A stretch of 64,000 nt of DNA from Macrocystis pyrifera. Taxonomy: Eukaryota; Sar; Phaeophyceae; Laminariales; Laminariaceae. Shown here in pieces: positions 20,400-32,687 of the stretch. How positions within the stretch are numbered: position 1 is the first letter of the stretch; every line of letters starts with the position of its first letter. The position numbers and the translations under genes are program-made. The stretch spans positions 1,275,048 through 1,339,047 of the forward strand of contig JASSKH010000006.1 of NCBI GenBank assembly GCA_031763025.1, read 5' to 3'. The notes beneath the pieces were generated by a model. That model made no database searches. It was not told the origin of the DNA and saw only the letters and a list, made by a program, of their open reading frames with translations.

Positions 20400-21410
20400 G
20401 ATTTGTCAATCCCGCGGTTTTTTGTGACCCCCGGGTTGGCGACGGTGCGCATATATTTTTTTTCTACCTACTACTACTACTGTATATGGACTTCGTTTTT
20501 TTTTTTGAAGATTTTTCGAACTGTCTGTATCGGTGTGAGGCGCTTTGCGGTACGCCATGTTGCGGTACGTTTTCCGAGCGTCTTTTTGCGCGCGCGTGTG
20601 CTGTGTACGTTGTGGCAGTGTAGCTCCGTTGTCGGGGGCTATATTTTTGTGTCCCTTACCACCCCCCTAACATGCAGCCTGGGCCACTGCTTTGTGGTGG
20701 TGGTGTTGGTGGTGGTTTTCCGAATGTCCCAAAACAACTATTAGTAAGTTTGTTTTGGCCACTGACTGCTGTTTTTTTCTCATTTCAGCCACGGTAGACC
20801 GTATTTCGCACTTTACCTTGGTGTCTTGGTGAAAAGAAAGCGTGTTGGAGCTTGAAATAAGAGCGCAGAAGTGGGGGAAGAGAGAGGCTGGAAGCCAGAA
20901 GCAGTAAAGGGCGGGAGGTACGTATTCTGCTGTGAGCTGTTTTTGGAGTAGCACTTGCTTATTGGTGAAAAAAAACAGTTCTCACTTCTCGTCAAAAAGA
21001 AGATCCTTTTTTAGGGTGATCTTTGTTCACAACAGTAGTTTGTGTTTTTTTTTTTGGATTTTTTTTTTTTTTTTGCAAAACTGCTCAAAACAATATTAAT
21101 GTACCTTCCGAGCTTTGCAACATCGAAAGTTTGAAGACTTGAAACAAGTACCTCGCGAGTTTCGCGGCAACGAAATGAGGACTTGCGACCCGTTTTTTGT
21201 TTGCCGGTGGGGTTTGCATTACAAGCAGTAGTAGTAGTACTAATCATACCAGCTGCTGTGTGTCGCTTGTGAGAGCGGATAGTTGCAATCACCTACCATG
21301 GTGCTGTGGCTATAACGTCATTTTTGCCCTCGTGCTGATTTCCGGTAGGTAGAGGGGGCTGAAAAACGCACGTACGCAGTTTTGCTAGTAGTGTCGATTC
21401 AGAGAGGGGA
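20400..21410. other. No gene recognised
   Basis: Mixed sequence with T runs (21038-21075) and a GGTGGTGGTGTTGGTGGTGG stretch near 20695. No splice-consistent conserved exon seen. Confidence 0.4.
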
Positions 21411-21419
21411 GGGCTCCAC

Positions 21420-21570
21420 TCTTCTGCAGAGATCTGCGTTGTCGAGCTACAGTGTAGATCTGCGGTGTTGGTCTGCGATGTTGATCTGCGACGTGCAGCG
21501 TTGATCTATTTAGTATTGATCTGTGATGTTGATCTGCGATGTTGACTCTGAGCTGCTGATCTGCGGCTAT
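21420..21570 (+). repeat. GTTGATCTGCGAT short tandem repeat
   Basis: About nine degenerate copies of a 12-15 bp unit. Confidence 0.8.
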
Positions 21571-22039
21571 GGTAGTATTAATGATGTTGATATCGGTGCC
21601 ATGAGCATTTGGCTCAGGCCCGCTTCTTCTCCGCATATTTTTTGTTTTTGTTCGCTGATGGTGGCAGCGATCGGCACCGGGAGTACCTTAGCTCCTGGCT
21701 TGCTTCGTCTGTAGTTTCGCTCGAGTTGATGTCACGTCATGTATCAATACCATTCGTAGGGTGTTTCTCTCTCTGGTGTTCTCGTCTGCACAGCAGTGAC
21801 CTATAATATTTTTCATAGATGAGGTCGTATTTTTGGTGTTCCGGTGTGTATCGTAGTACATGCAACTGTTGTTGGCGAGACAATATTTCAGGTCAACGGG
21901 TATTACCATAGCTCAACTCGTGTTGGCGAGACGATATTTTATGTCAATCGTGTTTTCAGACAGCGGCATTCCATCCCTGGTACGTGTAAACGGCGTCATG
22001 AGCGGGTTTGATTCGATCCTCTGCGTTTATTGTCGCTCG

Positions 22040-22575
22040 TGCTGATTTGGACGCGCCACCTTGCCTGTCTGGAGTAGTTATAACTCGAAGTTGCTGCTCT
22101 GTGTTTTCATACGAAACATACCTGGTACCGGTCACCACCTTCGGTGCAAGCGTGAGTAGCGCATGTATGAATCGTAACATTTTTTTTTTGTAAAGGACGT
22201 GTTCTGTCATTTCCAGCATTATTAGTGTCGCGTACCGCTCTGGCCGAATATCGAAAGACCGTTCGTCGTCGGTAGACCTTAGATGTATCGCCGAGGCAGG
22301 TATTGACCTATTCCTATTCCTCGGTACATGTCGCGGAGCGCCTATTTGTCGGTAGACCTGCATCTAGCGCGGAGGGCAGACATTGACCGGATCTTTGCGT
22401 GTTCACGCAGGCATGTATCGGCTGGTACCTCGGTAGATCTGCAAAGAATCGCGGAGGCCGGTATTAGCAATAATCGCCGGAAGAACTGCATGTATGTACC
22501 GTAGAGGCAGGTATTGGACTGTTTCGTCGGTACACCTCTCTTTATTACGCGGAGGCAGGTATCTGTTGGTTTGTA
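22040..22575 (+). repeat. Diverged tandem repeat, about 60-bp unit
   Basis: Units around CGCGGAGGCAGGTATT preceded by TCGGTAGACCTGCAT-like sequence, best at 22260-22570. Confidence 0.65.
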
Positions 22576-23249
22576 TTTTTCTCCCCGCGGTCAGGAGCAC
22601 ATTTTTTTTCAATTGGACCGGAGGCCACGATACACAGGGCGAACCATGGACCTGTGCTCGTGCTTGGTCTGTGTCACACCGTGACAGGACTGCATGTACT
22701 TTTGAGCACGCAGAACATTTGGATGTCTTTCATAGCATTTTCCTGTTTGAGCCTGGGCTAGCTGTTACAGCAGCGTGAGGTCTCGGGTACAGCTCTCCCG
22801 AGACTACTCGTAGATTCACCGGTTGTCCTGGATTTTTTTGGAGGGGAGAGCCTCGTGCCAGCTCCACAAAGCTCCGAGTGGTCATCAGCTCCCATGTTGG
22901 ACGCGCAACGCGTTGGTCAACGAGAAACCAGGCGCGTTGCTGGCGATATGCACAGACAGGTGGACACGTGACCGATAGACGTATCGTTCGACAGTAGGCA
23001 TGGGCGTTGGATTCTTGTCGTTCATGCCTCGGGTGGTTTTGGCTAAAAGCTAGGCGTTGGTGCCCGCTTCACGGTATAGAGCTTGCCTTCGACTTTCCAC
23101 AGGCACCGATGGCGTTCTCATGTCGGGAGCCCATGCTCCAACCTCCATGATTGTAGCAGTGCGCTTCGATCAGCTCGACCTCTGCTCTGACAATAGACCC
23201 TCCACGAAACACTGGTCTCGACAGTCGCTACGTTTCACAGTTCCACAAG

Positions 23250-23880
23250 TGGTACACTTGTGGTCTCTCAAACGGATTCAGAAAAATTGTCTGTCTCTGT
23301 CTGTCTGTCTGTCTGTCCGCATGAGGGTCACTCTTATGGTCACCTGCGGACAAATTTCTTTCGAAACGGCTACACCCGTGCCACACGCATCAGGTCGAAG
23401 CCCTCGCGGAGGCGATCGTCATGGTCCAAACCACACCTCATCGGGTGCACTGTGTGTGGAGTTATCAGAGTTCACTTCCAGCATCCCAATCGGGGTGCCG
23501 GGTCGAGGCCAGCGGAGAAACTCTTTGCCAAGTCTATTTTCAACTGGAGAATTCTTTCGGTATGAACACCATTTCGGAAACCTATAGTACCGCAGTCTCG
23601 TTTAGGGACCAATTACTTCGAATTTTCCGCTGACCTCGGACGAGCTCACGTCCCGTCACCCCGTTCGGGATGCTGGAAGTCAACTGTGATAGCTCCACAC
23701 ACAGGGCACCCGATGAGGTGCAGTTTGGACCGTGACGAACGCCTCCGCGAGGGCTTTCGACCTCATGCGATATTTGTCCGTAGGTGACCATAGAGTAGTC
23801 CTCATGCGGACAGACAGACATACAGACATACACTTTTTTTTATTCGTTTGAGAGACCCTAAGTGTATCACTTGTGGAACT
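23250..23880. mobile_element. Foldback repeat with about 250-bp arms
   Basis: The left arm (about 23255-23525) has CTGTCTGTCTGTCCGCATGA, ATGGTCACCTGCGGACAAAT, CAGGTCGAAGCCCTCGCGGA and CATCCCAATCGGGGTG. The right arm (about 23630-23875) is its imperfect reverse complement, with a 100-bp loop. A third, single arm is at 24040-24180. Confidence 0.75.
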
Positions 23881-24039
23881 GGCTGGTTCCGGCTCCAGTA
23901 AAAGGATACCTCAGTAAAAATAAAAACAAGCAAATAATGATAGACATGATACTCGTAACTGAAGCACATCTACGCCTCAGACGAAAATAAAAAAGTGTGG
24001 TCCGCGCACGTGCGTATCAGGTACGTGCGGTATATGCAT

Positions 24040-24300
24040 GCCCTGCCGCACGCATCAGGTCGAAGCCCTCGCGGAGGCGATCGTCATGGTCCAAGCCACA
24101 CCACATCGGGTGCCCTGTGTGTGTTGAGTTATCAGAGTTCACTTAACGGGGTGACGGGAAGTGACGCCCGAGGCCAACGGAAAAAAAAAAAAAGTTTCGA
24201 GGCCAACGGAAAAAAAGTTTCGAGGCCAACGGAAAAAAAAGTTTCGAGGCCAACGGAAAAAAAAAGTTTCGAGGCCAATGGAAAAAAAAAGTTTGTCAAC
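24040..24300 (+). repeat. Third foldback arm with 23-bp tandem repeats
   Basis: GCATCAGGTCGAAGCCCTCG through CGGGGTGACGGGA matches the arms upstream. It then runs into five copies of GAGGCCAACGGAAAAAAAGT followed by TTC, a unit that begins with the arm's own end (GAGGCCAACGG). Confidence 0.8.
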
Positions 24301-25560
24301 TCTAGTTTCAAGCGTAGTAGGTTAGATGTAATTCATTTTTGTACTAACTGTGCTTCGAGCGACCAGCGGCACAGCAGCGGCAAAAGCTTTCCTCCATCCC
24401 CCCCTCCTCTTTTTGTAGGACTGGCGATCGTTGCAGCGTTGCCTCTGCCGGAAATGCTCTCTCGATATTCGTGACCAGCCTATGCATGGGGAGTAGAAGC
24501 GAGGGGGTGGGGGTTGGTTGAAGATTAGGGCGCAACGTCTTTTATAGCGGTTGTCCCGACCAGCAACAAATGATTCTGAGTACACAGTGCACACTTGTGG
24601 AATAAGCACGCCAACCCCGTTCCTTGGCCGTGCAATAACAGTAAGTTTTAACCATGTCGCCCCATCGCGCTGCAACAAGCCCCCCCCCGCCCCGACGCAT
24701 AACTATCATCGGTACAAAACGAGCATTCCGGACGAGGCCCAGTAACAGCGTGTGCACCTTCCTCCTCCACCCCCCATTGGCGGCCCTGCGTTGTAACCCC
24801 TCCCCTGCCCGACAATGAGCTATCGACGGCTCCCCAGCCGCCAGGTGCGCCTTTAGTCCTCGGCGCCCTGTCGCTGCAGCTATAGCTCCCGGCGATTCGC
24901 TAGCTATATCTGTTGGGATCTGGTGGTGTTCCGAATGAGGGTGATCGACTCATAACATTTCTGTTACTTGGCATTGACTTCGTGCCGGCAACTAGCTGAT
25001 GCCATTTTGCATATTTACTATTTACCGAGTTGGCCGATACTATTATCCACGGTTGATATTAACGTCAGAGTGCCAACGGGGATTAGATTTTTTCCCGACC
25101 AGAAAATACGGTCCTATTTTCTACGCAGAAGGACGGGGCTCAACCGCCAAGGATTAGAAGACATTCGTATAAAATTGAAAAATCCGCTAGAGTCATGCCT
25201 GAGGTCAACAAGAGGACAGGGCCGACGGACGGGCGGACGGACGACGACTATTTTTTTGCTAGCAGAGTCCCCAGCTCCAGGGAGCAGAAGACAGAAGGAA
25301 AACATGAAAAAAACGGCGAGAGTCATGCCTGAGGCAACGAGAAGTGAGGACGGAAGGACGGAGAAGCATGCATTTTGCTGATTAAGTCCCGAGTGGTACC
25401 ACTTGGGGCCGGTTTGGAGGGCTCAGGTCCGGGTGGGATCACAGGGTGCCAAGCGGGAGCAGAGTGCTAATATGTGTGTGTCGGCCAATGAAACGTCCTA
25501 AAACTTCAGCATTTGACCAATCAATGGGTATCGTCGAAAATGTGGTAAGCTCCATATACT
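24301..25560. other. No gene recognised
   Basis: One duplicated segment (AGAGTCATGCCTGAGG at about 25189 and 25318, each followed by a GACGGACGG-like run). No recognised protein. Confidence 0.4.
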
Positions 25561-25564
25561 GAGT

Positions 25565-25680
25565 GTGTAGCCTGAAGCTGGTAGTCAGTCAGCCAATCAG
25601 TAGGGCTGCGAGCAGTAGGTCAAATCAATAAGGCTGTGAGCAGTCGGTCAGCCAATCAGTAGGGCTGCTGTGAGTTGGCT
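25565..25680 (+). repeat. Short tandem repeat GTCAGCCAATCAGTAGGGCT
   Basis: Three imperfect copies of a unit of about 42 bp that contains CCAATCAG. Confidence 0.7.
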
Positions 25681-25803
25681 ATGTGGGGACCACACGACTA
25701 CCAGTCTGGTCGTATCTATAGTAAGGCACATTTTATTTTCATGGCCATCGTTTTTTTTTTTCCCCATGTATTATCTTCGCCCTTTTTTCTCTCTCCTGTC
25801 TCG

Positions 25804-25907
25804 TTACATGGGACCATAGTAAATAGGACCTACGGTACACACAAAACCTACGAATTTACCTATTTTTTCTATCAATATTTGATCCTATTTACTATGGTCC
25901 CCCGTAG
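25804..25907 (-). mobile_element. MITE-A copy
   Basis: Minus orientation; the left TIR is worn (TTACATGGGACC) and the right ends CCCCCGTAG. Confidence 0.85.
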
Positions 25908-25909
25908 TA

Positions 25910-27240
25910 GTCGTATAACTCAGATCCGGGGTCACAAAGCAGGCGCCCCCCCCCCCCCCCTCCCCCCTCCTCACTACTACGGTCCGTGCCTTCCTTTTTT
26001 CGCGAGGAGACTTCAGCCCTTTCTTGCCTCGTTAACTCGCGGCGAATTGCTCTAAGGTCGCTCAAATTTACGACCAGACTGATATTAAGGGAGTAGGCCA
26101 TGTCATGGTAATCAAACTCACGATGGACGCCAAGACCGCTCTATCCCCCCATGTTTACACACCATACCTGGTTCTGATTAATACCGTGTGTTCTCCCCCC
26201 CGTCCAATGGCGAAAGTAAGCCAGCTAACTGACTCATTTCTTTTTCTCAACATAAAAAAATACAACGTCGGGCCACGCAACGAACCCGGCACGAGTCAGA
26301 AACTGCACAAGAAAAAACACCAAAAACAAAAACAAAAAAAAGTCTAGAACCTCCCCCAAATTACCGGGCGCAACCAACTATAATAATTACCTACCAGGTA
26401 CCTATTTGAAGCCCACCAGAAGAAGAAAAAAAAAAACATTTGTTAATCGTCGGCGACTTGTTACAACAGCCAGCCAACTCACCTCCAGTTATATCTACTT
26501 CGTACCAAGCAGGGAGTAGGCTGTGTATCGGTGTGCTTGTGTGCCGTCGCCCCCCTGACACGTGTGTCGGCCGGGAGCGTTGTGATGTTTTTTTGCTCTA
26601 AACTCGATATTAAAATACAGATATACGTGCCAGTGCCTTTCGAGCACAGTTTGGGTCGCGGGTAGGTTGAGGGATAAACTCGACCCAACTTTCTCGGGCA
26701 AGGGTCAAAGCGTGTCACGCATCAGCAGTGCTGGATATGAAAATGGATGCATGCTGCGGTCGTCGAGGACACAGATTCGAATCTCACTTCGAACGTTTTT
26801 TCAAACGGAAATGCTTGCGCGTGCGTCCCTAAAAAACACATCTCCCTGGTTCCCCCAGGTACCGACACGAAGCGGGTAGGTCAGCGCAACGGCCGTAAAC
26901 GGTACCGAAGCCGTGCCGTTCAGAGGGGAGCAGGGTGCCTACCAGGCAGAGGGATTTTCCTTGGGCTGGGTAGTCGATCGATCCCCTACCCGTATAGCTC
27001 AGACGGTAACACCTTGACAGGTGCACAGTTGGCTTTTGCGAGGGCCTTCGCTTGCTCGAGGAGTTGTACCTCTGTCCCTGAGGATATGAAGAGCGTTTGT
27101 ATTGAAATTAGTGTACAGGCCCTCATTATTATTTTTAGGGAGAGAGCGATGCGGGTAATACACGCGGAAAACAACACTTAAGAGAAAACATGAAAGCGCA
27201 ACCCGACGGACGATCGATTCTCTCGGCCCAGTTGGTGATC
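25910..27240. other. No gene recognised
   Basis: C run at 25948-25970; otherwise unremarkable sequence with A-rich stretches. Confidence 0.35.
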
Positions 27241-27244
27241 GTAT

Positions 27245-28225
27245 CAAACAATTAATGGTATCGCAGGGATAAGGCTTGCCTTGTTGGGTGATCAGGCAGT
27301 CCTTGTTACGTGGCGAGGCATGCCTTAAATGGGTACAGGATGCCTTGTTGGGTGGTGAGGGCATATGCCTTGTTGGGTGGTGAGGGCATACCTTTTGCGG
27401 AGACAAGGCATGTCTAAGCCTTATTCGGTGATGAGGCATGCCTTGTTGGACGATAAATCATGCCTTGTTGGGGTGGTAGGCCATGTCTCATTGGATGCGT
27501 TGTTGGTTGATTAGGCATATTTTTTTTTATGGATAAGGCATGCCTTTTTGGGTGATAAGGCATGTCTCCTTGGGTGACAAGGCACGTGTTGTTGGGTGGT
27601 AGGGCATGCTATATTGGGTGGTAAGGCATGCCTTGTCGGGTAGATAAAGTATTATTTCCAGGGTGATATGTACTCATTTGTACTAACAATATTTGGTCCT
27701 ATTTACTATGGTCCCCCGTAATAGCAATAGTATCATGTCATACGTGCGAGTGTGGAGCACACATACCTGGTACATGACAGGAACACAACAAAATGTCGCC
27801 CTCTGCGAGCGTACAGCATACATACTACATGGTAGAGACAGCAGTCGTACATACTGCTGATAGGACATGTCTTATTCGGCGGTCAGACATTATTTTACTG
27901 GGTGATACGGCATGCTTTATCGGGTGATAAGCGTAGGCGTGTTCGTTTGGGTGACAAATGGCATGCACGGTTGGGTGAGAAAAGCATGCCTTGTTGGGTG
28001 GTAAGACATGTTTTTATTGGATGATACTGCATACTTTACTGGGTGACGATAAGGCGTGTGTTTGCTCGTTTGGGTGATAAGGCATGCCTAGTTGGGTGGC
28101 AAGACATGTTTAATTGGGTGGTAAGACATGCCTCTATTGGGTGATGAGGCATATGCCGTATTGGTGACAATACACGCCTTGTTGGGTGATAAACGCATGC
28201 CGTATCGGGTAGTTCCTTATTTGAG
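27245..28225 (+). repeat. Degenerate satellite, about 25-30 bp unit
   Basis: About thirty degenerate units related to GATAAGGCATGCCTTGTTGG followed by GTG. The unit is itself palindromic (GGCATGCC). Interrupted at 27680-27870 by a MITE-A end and other DNA. Confidence 0.85.
27680..27722 (-). mobile_element. MITE-A right-end fragment
   Basis: ACTAACAATATTTGGTCC to CCCCCGTAA only; the other half is missing. Confidence 0.8.
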
Positions 28226-28369
28226 GAGCCTCGTCAGACACAAGTATTGCCTCGTTAGGAAAAAAGTGCTACCAGGTACACCCCATATCGTGGCACGCGC
28301 CAAATGTCCCGATTTCGAATATTTTTTGTGTCAAAAGTGAGCATCTAAGCGTCATCATACATAGCCGTT

Positions 28370-28540
28370 TTCATTGATCAAGTCAACACCGACGCAAGAA
28401 CTATCGCTACACTCGAGTGAATTCCGGAGTAAGCATTCTAGTTACTCAGGTGAGTTACCGAAGTAAGAATTACCGTTACTCAAGGTGAATCGTAACTGTT
28501 TTGGATCCTCACGTGAATACCGAATTGAGCATTCTCGTTA
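28370..28540 (+). repeat. CGTTACTCAAGTGAAT-type short repeats
   Basis: Four or five degenerate units with GTTACTCAGGTGA and CCGAAGTAAGAATT. Confidence 0.6.
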
Positions 28541-28589
28541 CTCAAGCGAATTGCGCGTGGAAAAAGCCACTTGGTTTTCGTCCTGTATA

Positions 28590-29400
28590 CCGAAATACGG
28601 AGGTATCGGAATTCGATATAGCACATGATATCGTATCGGACGCGCTTTGCCCTCCACCCCCCCCTACTTGCATCCCCGTGTTTTCATACTGTACGCTGGC
28701 GATGAATTCAAGTTGCGAGTTACTCGTACCGTACAGCGAAGTCGTACATTTCACACAAGGTCCTTCGTATATCGATACAGCCGTATCGTACTCGATTCTC
28801 GTTTGGTATCTATCACTGTCGTAGAAACCGAGATATATGACATCAGTTTGATCTGATACTTACCGGCATCGCACCGAATTCGGTTCCGATATCGACATCC
28901 ACCACTATTACCGACGTATCGACAATATATCGAAATCGTATCGAACTCGATTCCGGTACCGATATCGTATCGAACCCGATTCTGATATCAATATCGTATC
29001 GAACCCGATTCTGATATCGATAACGTATCGAACCCGATTCTGACATCGATATCGTATCGAACTCGTTCCGATCGATTAATATCGGTAACGTAATCGATTC
29101 CGATAGCCACCACAACTACCACAATCGTATCCATTTTATAATTCCACTCATGAATACCGATATCATATCGTATCGTATCGAAATCGAAATCGATTCCGAT
29201 ATCCGTCAAAATTACCAAAATCGTATCGATTTTATATCTTCACTTATGAATATCGATATCGTATCGATATCGTATCGAAATCGAACCCGATTCCGATATC
29301 AACCACAAATCCCAAAAATCATATCGATTCGACATTTTCGTTTATAGCTATCGATATCGTATCGATATCGTATCGAAACCGAACTCGATTCCGATGTCGT
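28590..29400 (+). repeat. ATCGATATCGTATCGAA satellite
   Basis: AT/CG-alternating repeat, unit about 29 bp (CGATATCGTATCGAACCCGA, then TTCTGATAT), with longer 100-bp higher-order units near 29110-29380. Strongly self-complementary. Open frames through it are artefacts. Confidence 0.85.
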
Positions 29401-29918
29401 AATATCCCCATCACGATTTCCGATGCTCCGGTCAGGCTGAGGAAGAGCCCCCGACGAAGTTGTCGTCGTCGATAGATAAAACAACTCGAGAAACGAGTTA
29501 CTACTACTAATAGTGATCCCCTTGGAGTGTGTATTGAAGATAACGACCGGAACAACGCCAACTTGTGGTATGTTTCCAATCGACCAATCGTCCACGAGCA
29601 CAACAGCGTGAGCGCCCGCCGCCCAGTATCGTAGCAGTTTTGGGTAAGAGGGTCATGTCGCGCCCCCGCCCCGTGCCCGTACGACTTCCTTGCATCAACC
29701 ATGGTCACTCGGACGCCAACCATCTGTATCCTCCAACGATCACGCAGTGGCCGTTGCTCTTATGTAACCGTCACTTCTCCCTCCGTCAATTTTCCCCCTC
29801 TCGTGACGTCCCAAGGGGATATGAAAAACAAAAAACCATAAAAAAAAAGGCTTGTCCGCCCTGCCATCTATATCTGGCATAAACAACAAAAGCAGCGCGC
29901 CGGGGCGGCAGCGGCTCC

Positions 29919-30020
29919 CTACAAGTCTGACAGAGGGCGGGCCAAAACGAAGTCGAGGACTCTGGGCATGGCTTCCTGCAACGACTCGGACGCCGCCTTG
30001 AGGTTTCGCAAAAATTCCTC
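29919..30020 (-). CDS. MTN: 5'-methylthioadenosine nucleosidase, last exon
   Basis: On the minus strand, acceptor TGTACAG then EEFLRNLKAASESLQEAMPR, VLDFVLARPLSDL and a TAG stop (29919-29921). It matches the C-terminal helix of plant MTN proteins (EEFLQNL ... INGRNLSDL), including the final LSDL. It follows in phase 0 from the exon at 33373-33491. A (TC)n tract lies 58 nt upstream of the acceptor on the sense strand. Confidence 0.93.
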   Translation of the reverse strand, partial: EEFLRNLKAASESLQEAMPRVLDFVLARPLSDL

Positions 30021-30075
30021 CTGTACATTTTTTGAGACGCGCACGAAGGGGCGATATAAACGTATAGTACATGCA

Positions 30076-30251
<176 letters not shown>

Positions 30252-30535
30252 CCCGATGAGAGAGATAGGGAGGGAGGGAGGGAGGGATAGAGAGAACGAG
30301 GTGGGGGAGAGAGAGGGGATAGGGAGAGGGAGGTGGTAAGGACGACGGCTGCGTGCTATAATACACGCCGAACGTTTTTTCGTAGTGACTTGAAGGCACG
30401 ATGGGAAGAAAAAATGGAAAATAATTTTAGAAAAACATGTACCAGTACATGCCTTATATTGGGTTTCCTCCGCGCCCCCCCCCCCCCAAGTTGCCAGCTT
30501 CGCGTACGCAATTCACTTTTAGAACTGCCTTGTTC

Positions 30536-30665
30536 GTGTTCTTCACATTAACCCGTTCTTTCCACCCATCGACATCCAGCACAACTAGTGTCCGTGCCGA
30601 TTCTTCGATCCTAGGGAGATACTCGTTATGTGGTCACAAAACTGCGCCACAGAGATACTACGTTG
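30536..30665 (+). repeat. Dispersed repeat family F, forward copy
   Basis: GTGTTCTTCACATTAACCCG, TCGACATCCAGCAC, AGTGTCCGTGCCGATTCTTC and GTGGTCACAAAACTGC; matches 7.4, 35.1 and 38.5 kb. Confidence 0.65.
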
Positions 30666-31018
30666 TTAGGCAGAGCAGAGTTCGTAAATGCACGACATAC
30701 ACATTCTACGAAAAAGAGAAAACTAAATACCTGGTAGGGGGTTAGGGTACGTAAACCCTAAATATCACTCGAATTCCAAGCGTTTGGTGTCCACCATGGG
30801 AGTGCAGTCGTACGTACGTGTACTGTGAAAGGCTTATTACCCCTCATCATTACGCAGGACCGCGGTAGTACCGTTTTGGGGGGTAGACGGATCAAAAAAT
30901 ACTTACTGTTTAAGCAATTTGGTAGGGGTTTTGCACCTTCGCTTTCTGAGGCTCTCTTCCTCGCTCAGCCCTTTCAGTACTGTGCAGCAGTCCCGTTCTG
31001 GTGGCGACAAGCTGCTTA

Positions 31019-31124
31019 TTACGGGGGGCATAGTAAATAGGACCTACGGTACACACAAAAACCTATATATTTCCCTATTTTTGCCAACAATATTTGGTCC
31101 TATTTACTATGGTCCTCCCCATAA
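31019..31124 (-). mobile_element. MITE-A copy
   Basis: Minus orientation, preceded by a family C fragment (CAGCAGTCCCGTTCTGG at about 30986). Confidence 0.88.
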
Positions 31125-31235
31125 TATCTATGGTGCTATAATTAAAAGAGGTTATACCCATAGCGACCAAAAACAGGCGGCAACTTTGGCGCCATCAGCC
31201 GTCTGCGAGCAGCGTCAGCGCCAATCCAGCACTAT

Positions 31236-31341
31236 TTACGGGGGACCGTAGTAAATAGGACCAAATATTGCCAGTAAAAACAGGCCAATATATAGGTTTT
31301 CGTGCGTACCGTAGGTCCTATTTACTGCTGTGCTCCCCCGT
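31236..31341 (+). mobile_element. MITE-A copy
   Basis: Plus orientation, 110 bp after the previous copy; the right TIR is interrupted (CTGCTGTGCTCCCCCG). Confidence 0.87.
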
Positions 31342-31948
31342 CGTAGGACGGGTAGTAGATCTATCTACTTGTAGATCAATCTACTTGCGACCCTTTCTTT
31401 CAACCATTGTCATTCGGAGAGGACACCAACCATCTGTTATCACGCAGTTGCCGTTGCTGTCAGGCGTTACGCTTTTTTTTTTTTCTTTTTTCTTTTTTTT
31501 CTTTTCGTCAGTTTTTTTTCGTTGTCCCATCCATCTGCAGTCAGTCTCAGGAGGTGTGAAAGGTGTGCGCTCTTTTTTGTACCATTTTTTTTCCCCAAAA
31601 AAAACTTGACTTTCGAGTTAGGAACTATAAATAACGTTTTTTTTTTTTCAAATTAAATAATAAGTCCCGCACTATAAATCCAAGCAGCTATCGTCTCGTC
31701 GACCCTGGTGGCATCCAGGGGAGTGAGTCACACTGGCCAGTAGTCAATCGCGAGGGAAATAATGGAAAACGCGCGCGAACGGTTCTCGCGCAGCTTGCAA
31801 AGTTGAGCAATCGACCGATCGGTTGAACTCACAGCTGACGTGCTTTTTTAGTTTTTTTTTTGCATAAAATCCAAGCGGTTATGAATAGTACTGAACGAAT
31901 TAACCAGAAAAACAATAATTCTCCCGGCTTCATTCATGAACCCTGCTA

Positions 31949-32053
31949 TTGCGGGGGACCATAGTAAACAGGACCCGATATTGCTGGAAAAGATAGGTAA
32001 GTATGTGGGCTTTTATGTATGCCACAGGTCCTATTAACTATGGACCCCGTGAT
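31949..32053 (+). mobile_element. MITE-A copy
   Basis: Plus orientation, both TIRs with substitutions. A family C element abuts its right end. Confidence 0.87.
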
Positions 32054-32054
32054 A

Positions 32055-32210
32055 CCACTACAGTCCCGTTGAGGGGAGACCTCAGTACTGCTGTAAGAGG
32101 GTCCATAATCCCTTCACTAACAAATAGTCCACTGTACAGAAAGCTAAATCGGACCTCTAATCCCAACTCTTTTGGTCGCCCCCCCGACGGGACTGCAGCC
32201 CTCGGGTGCT
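32055..32210. mobile_element. Family C element
   Basis: CACTACAGTCCCGTTGAGGG at the left and CGACGGGACTGCAGCCCTC at the right; about 150 bp. Confidence 0.55.
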
Positions 32211-32687
32211 TTTTAGGCCCACAACGACATCGTGGGCTGTAAAAGAGCGAATGGGATTCCCGACCTTACCGGGAACAGCTCTTCTGTTAATAGTTGAGGA
32301 GGGAATACCGTAAAAAAAAACTCGGAAAAAAAAACAATCGCCAAAAATGTGCCTGCTCCCGTAAGAGCGTTGACTTCGCACACGGGAGGGAGTGCGTCCG
32401 GTTTTCTTTTTCAGCGTTCCCTCTCTTTTTATTTCCCCCAAGAACAGGAGTGTTTGCTGATATAACACCGTTTGAACATGCCTTATGTGTGCGTTAGTTT
32501 ACGGAAAACATTTGGCCGAAAGCATTCCAAAAACGAATATGGCGGTGTTGACTTTTGGCACCCTTTTTCCGTGGTGGTTGAAACAACGATCGCACTCTTC
32601 CCCTTGTGCGGAGTCAACGCTCTACGTTTACCGCAGCTGCTGTGCTACCTGGGCACAGGCCCGGGTACGCCTGAAAAAGCGGGCCAT

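Noticed and set aside
24968..25381. 137-residue plus-strand open frame with basic tail
   Set aside because: Crosses a local duplication, AT/GC composition unlike the real exons, no splice-site logic or known domain.
26735..26805. Possible tRNA (AGATTCGAATCTCAC, and TATAGCTCAGACGGTAA at 26994)
   Set aside because: The B-box-like and A-box-like pieces are 230 bp apart and in the wrong order; no cloverleaf could be drawn.
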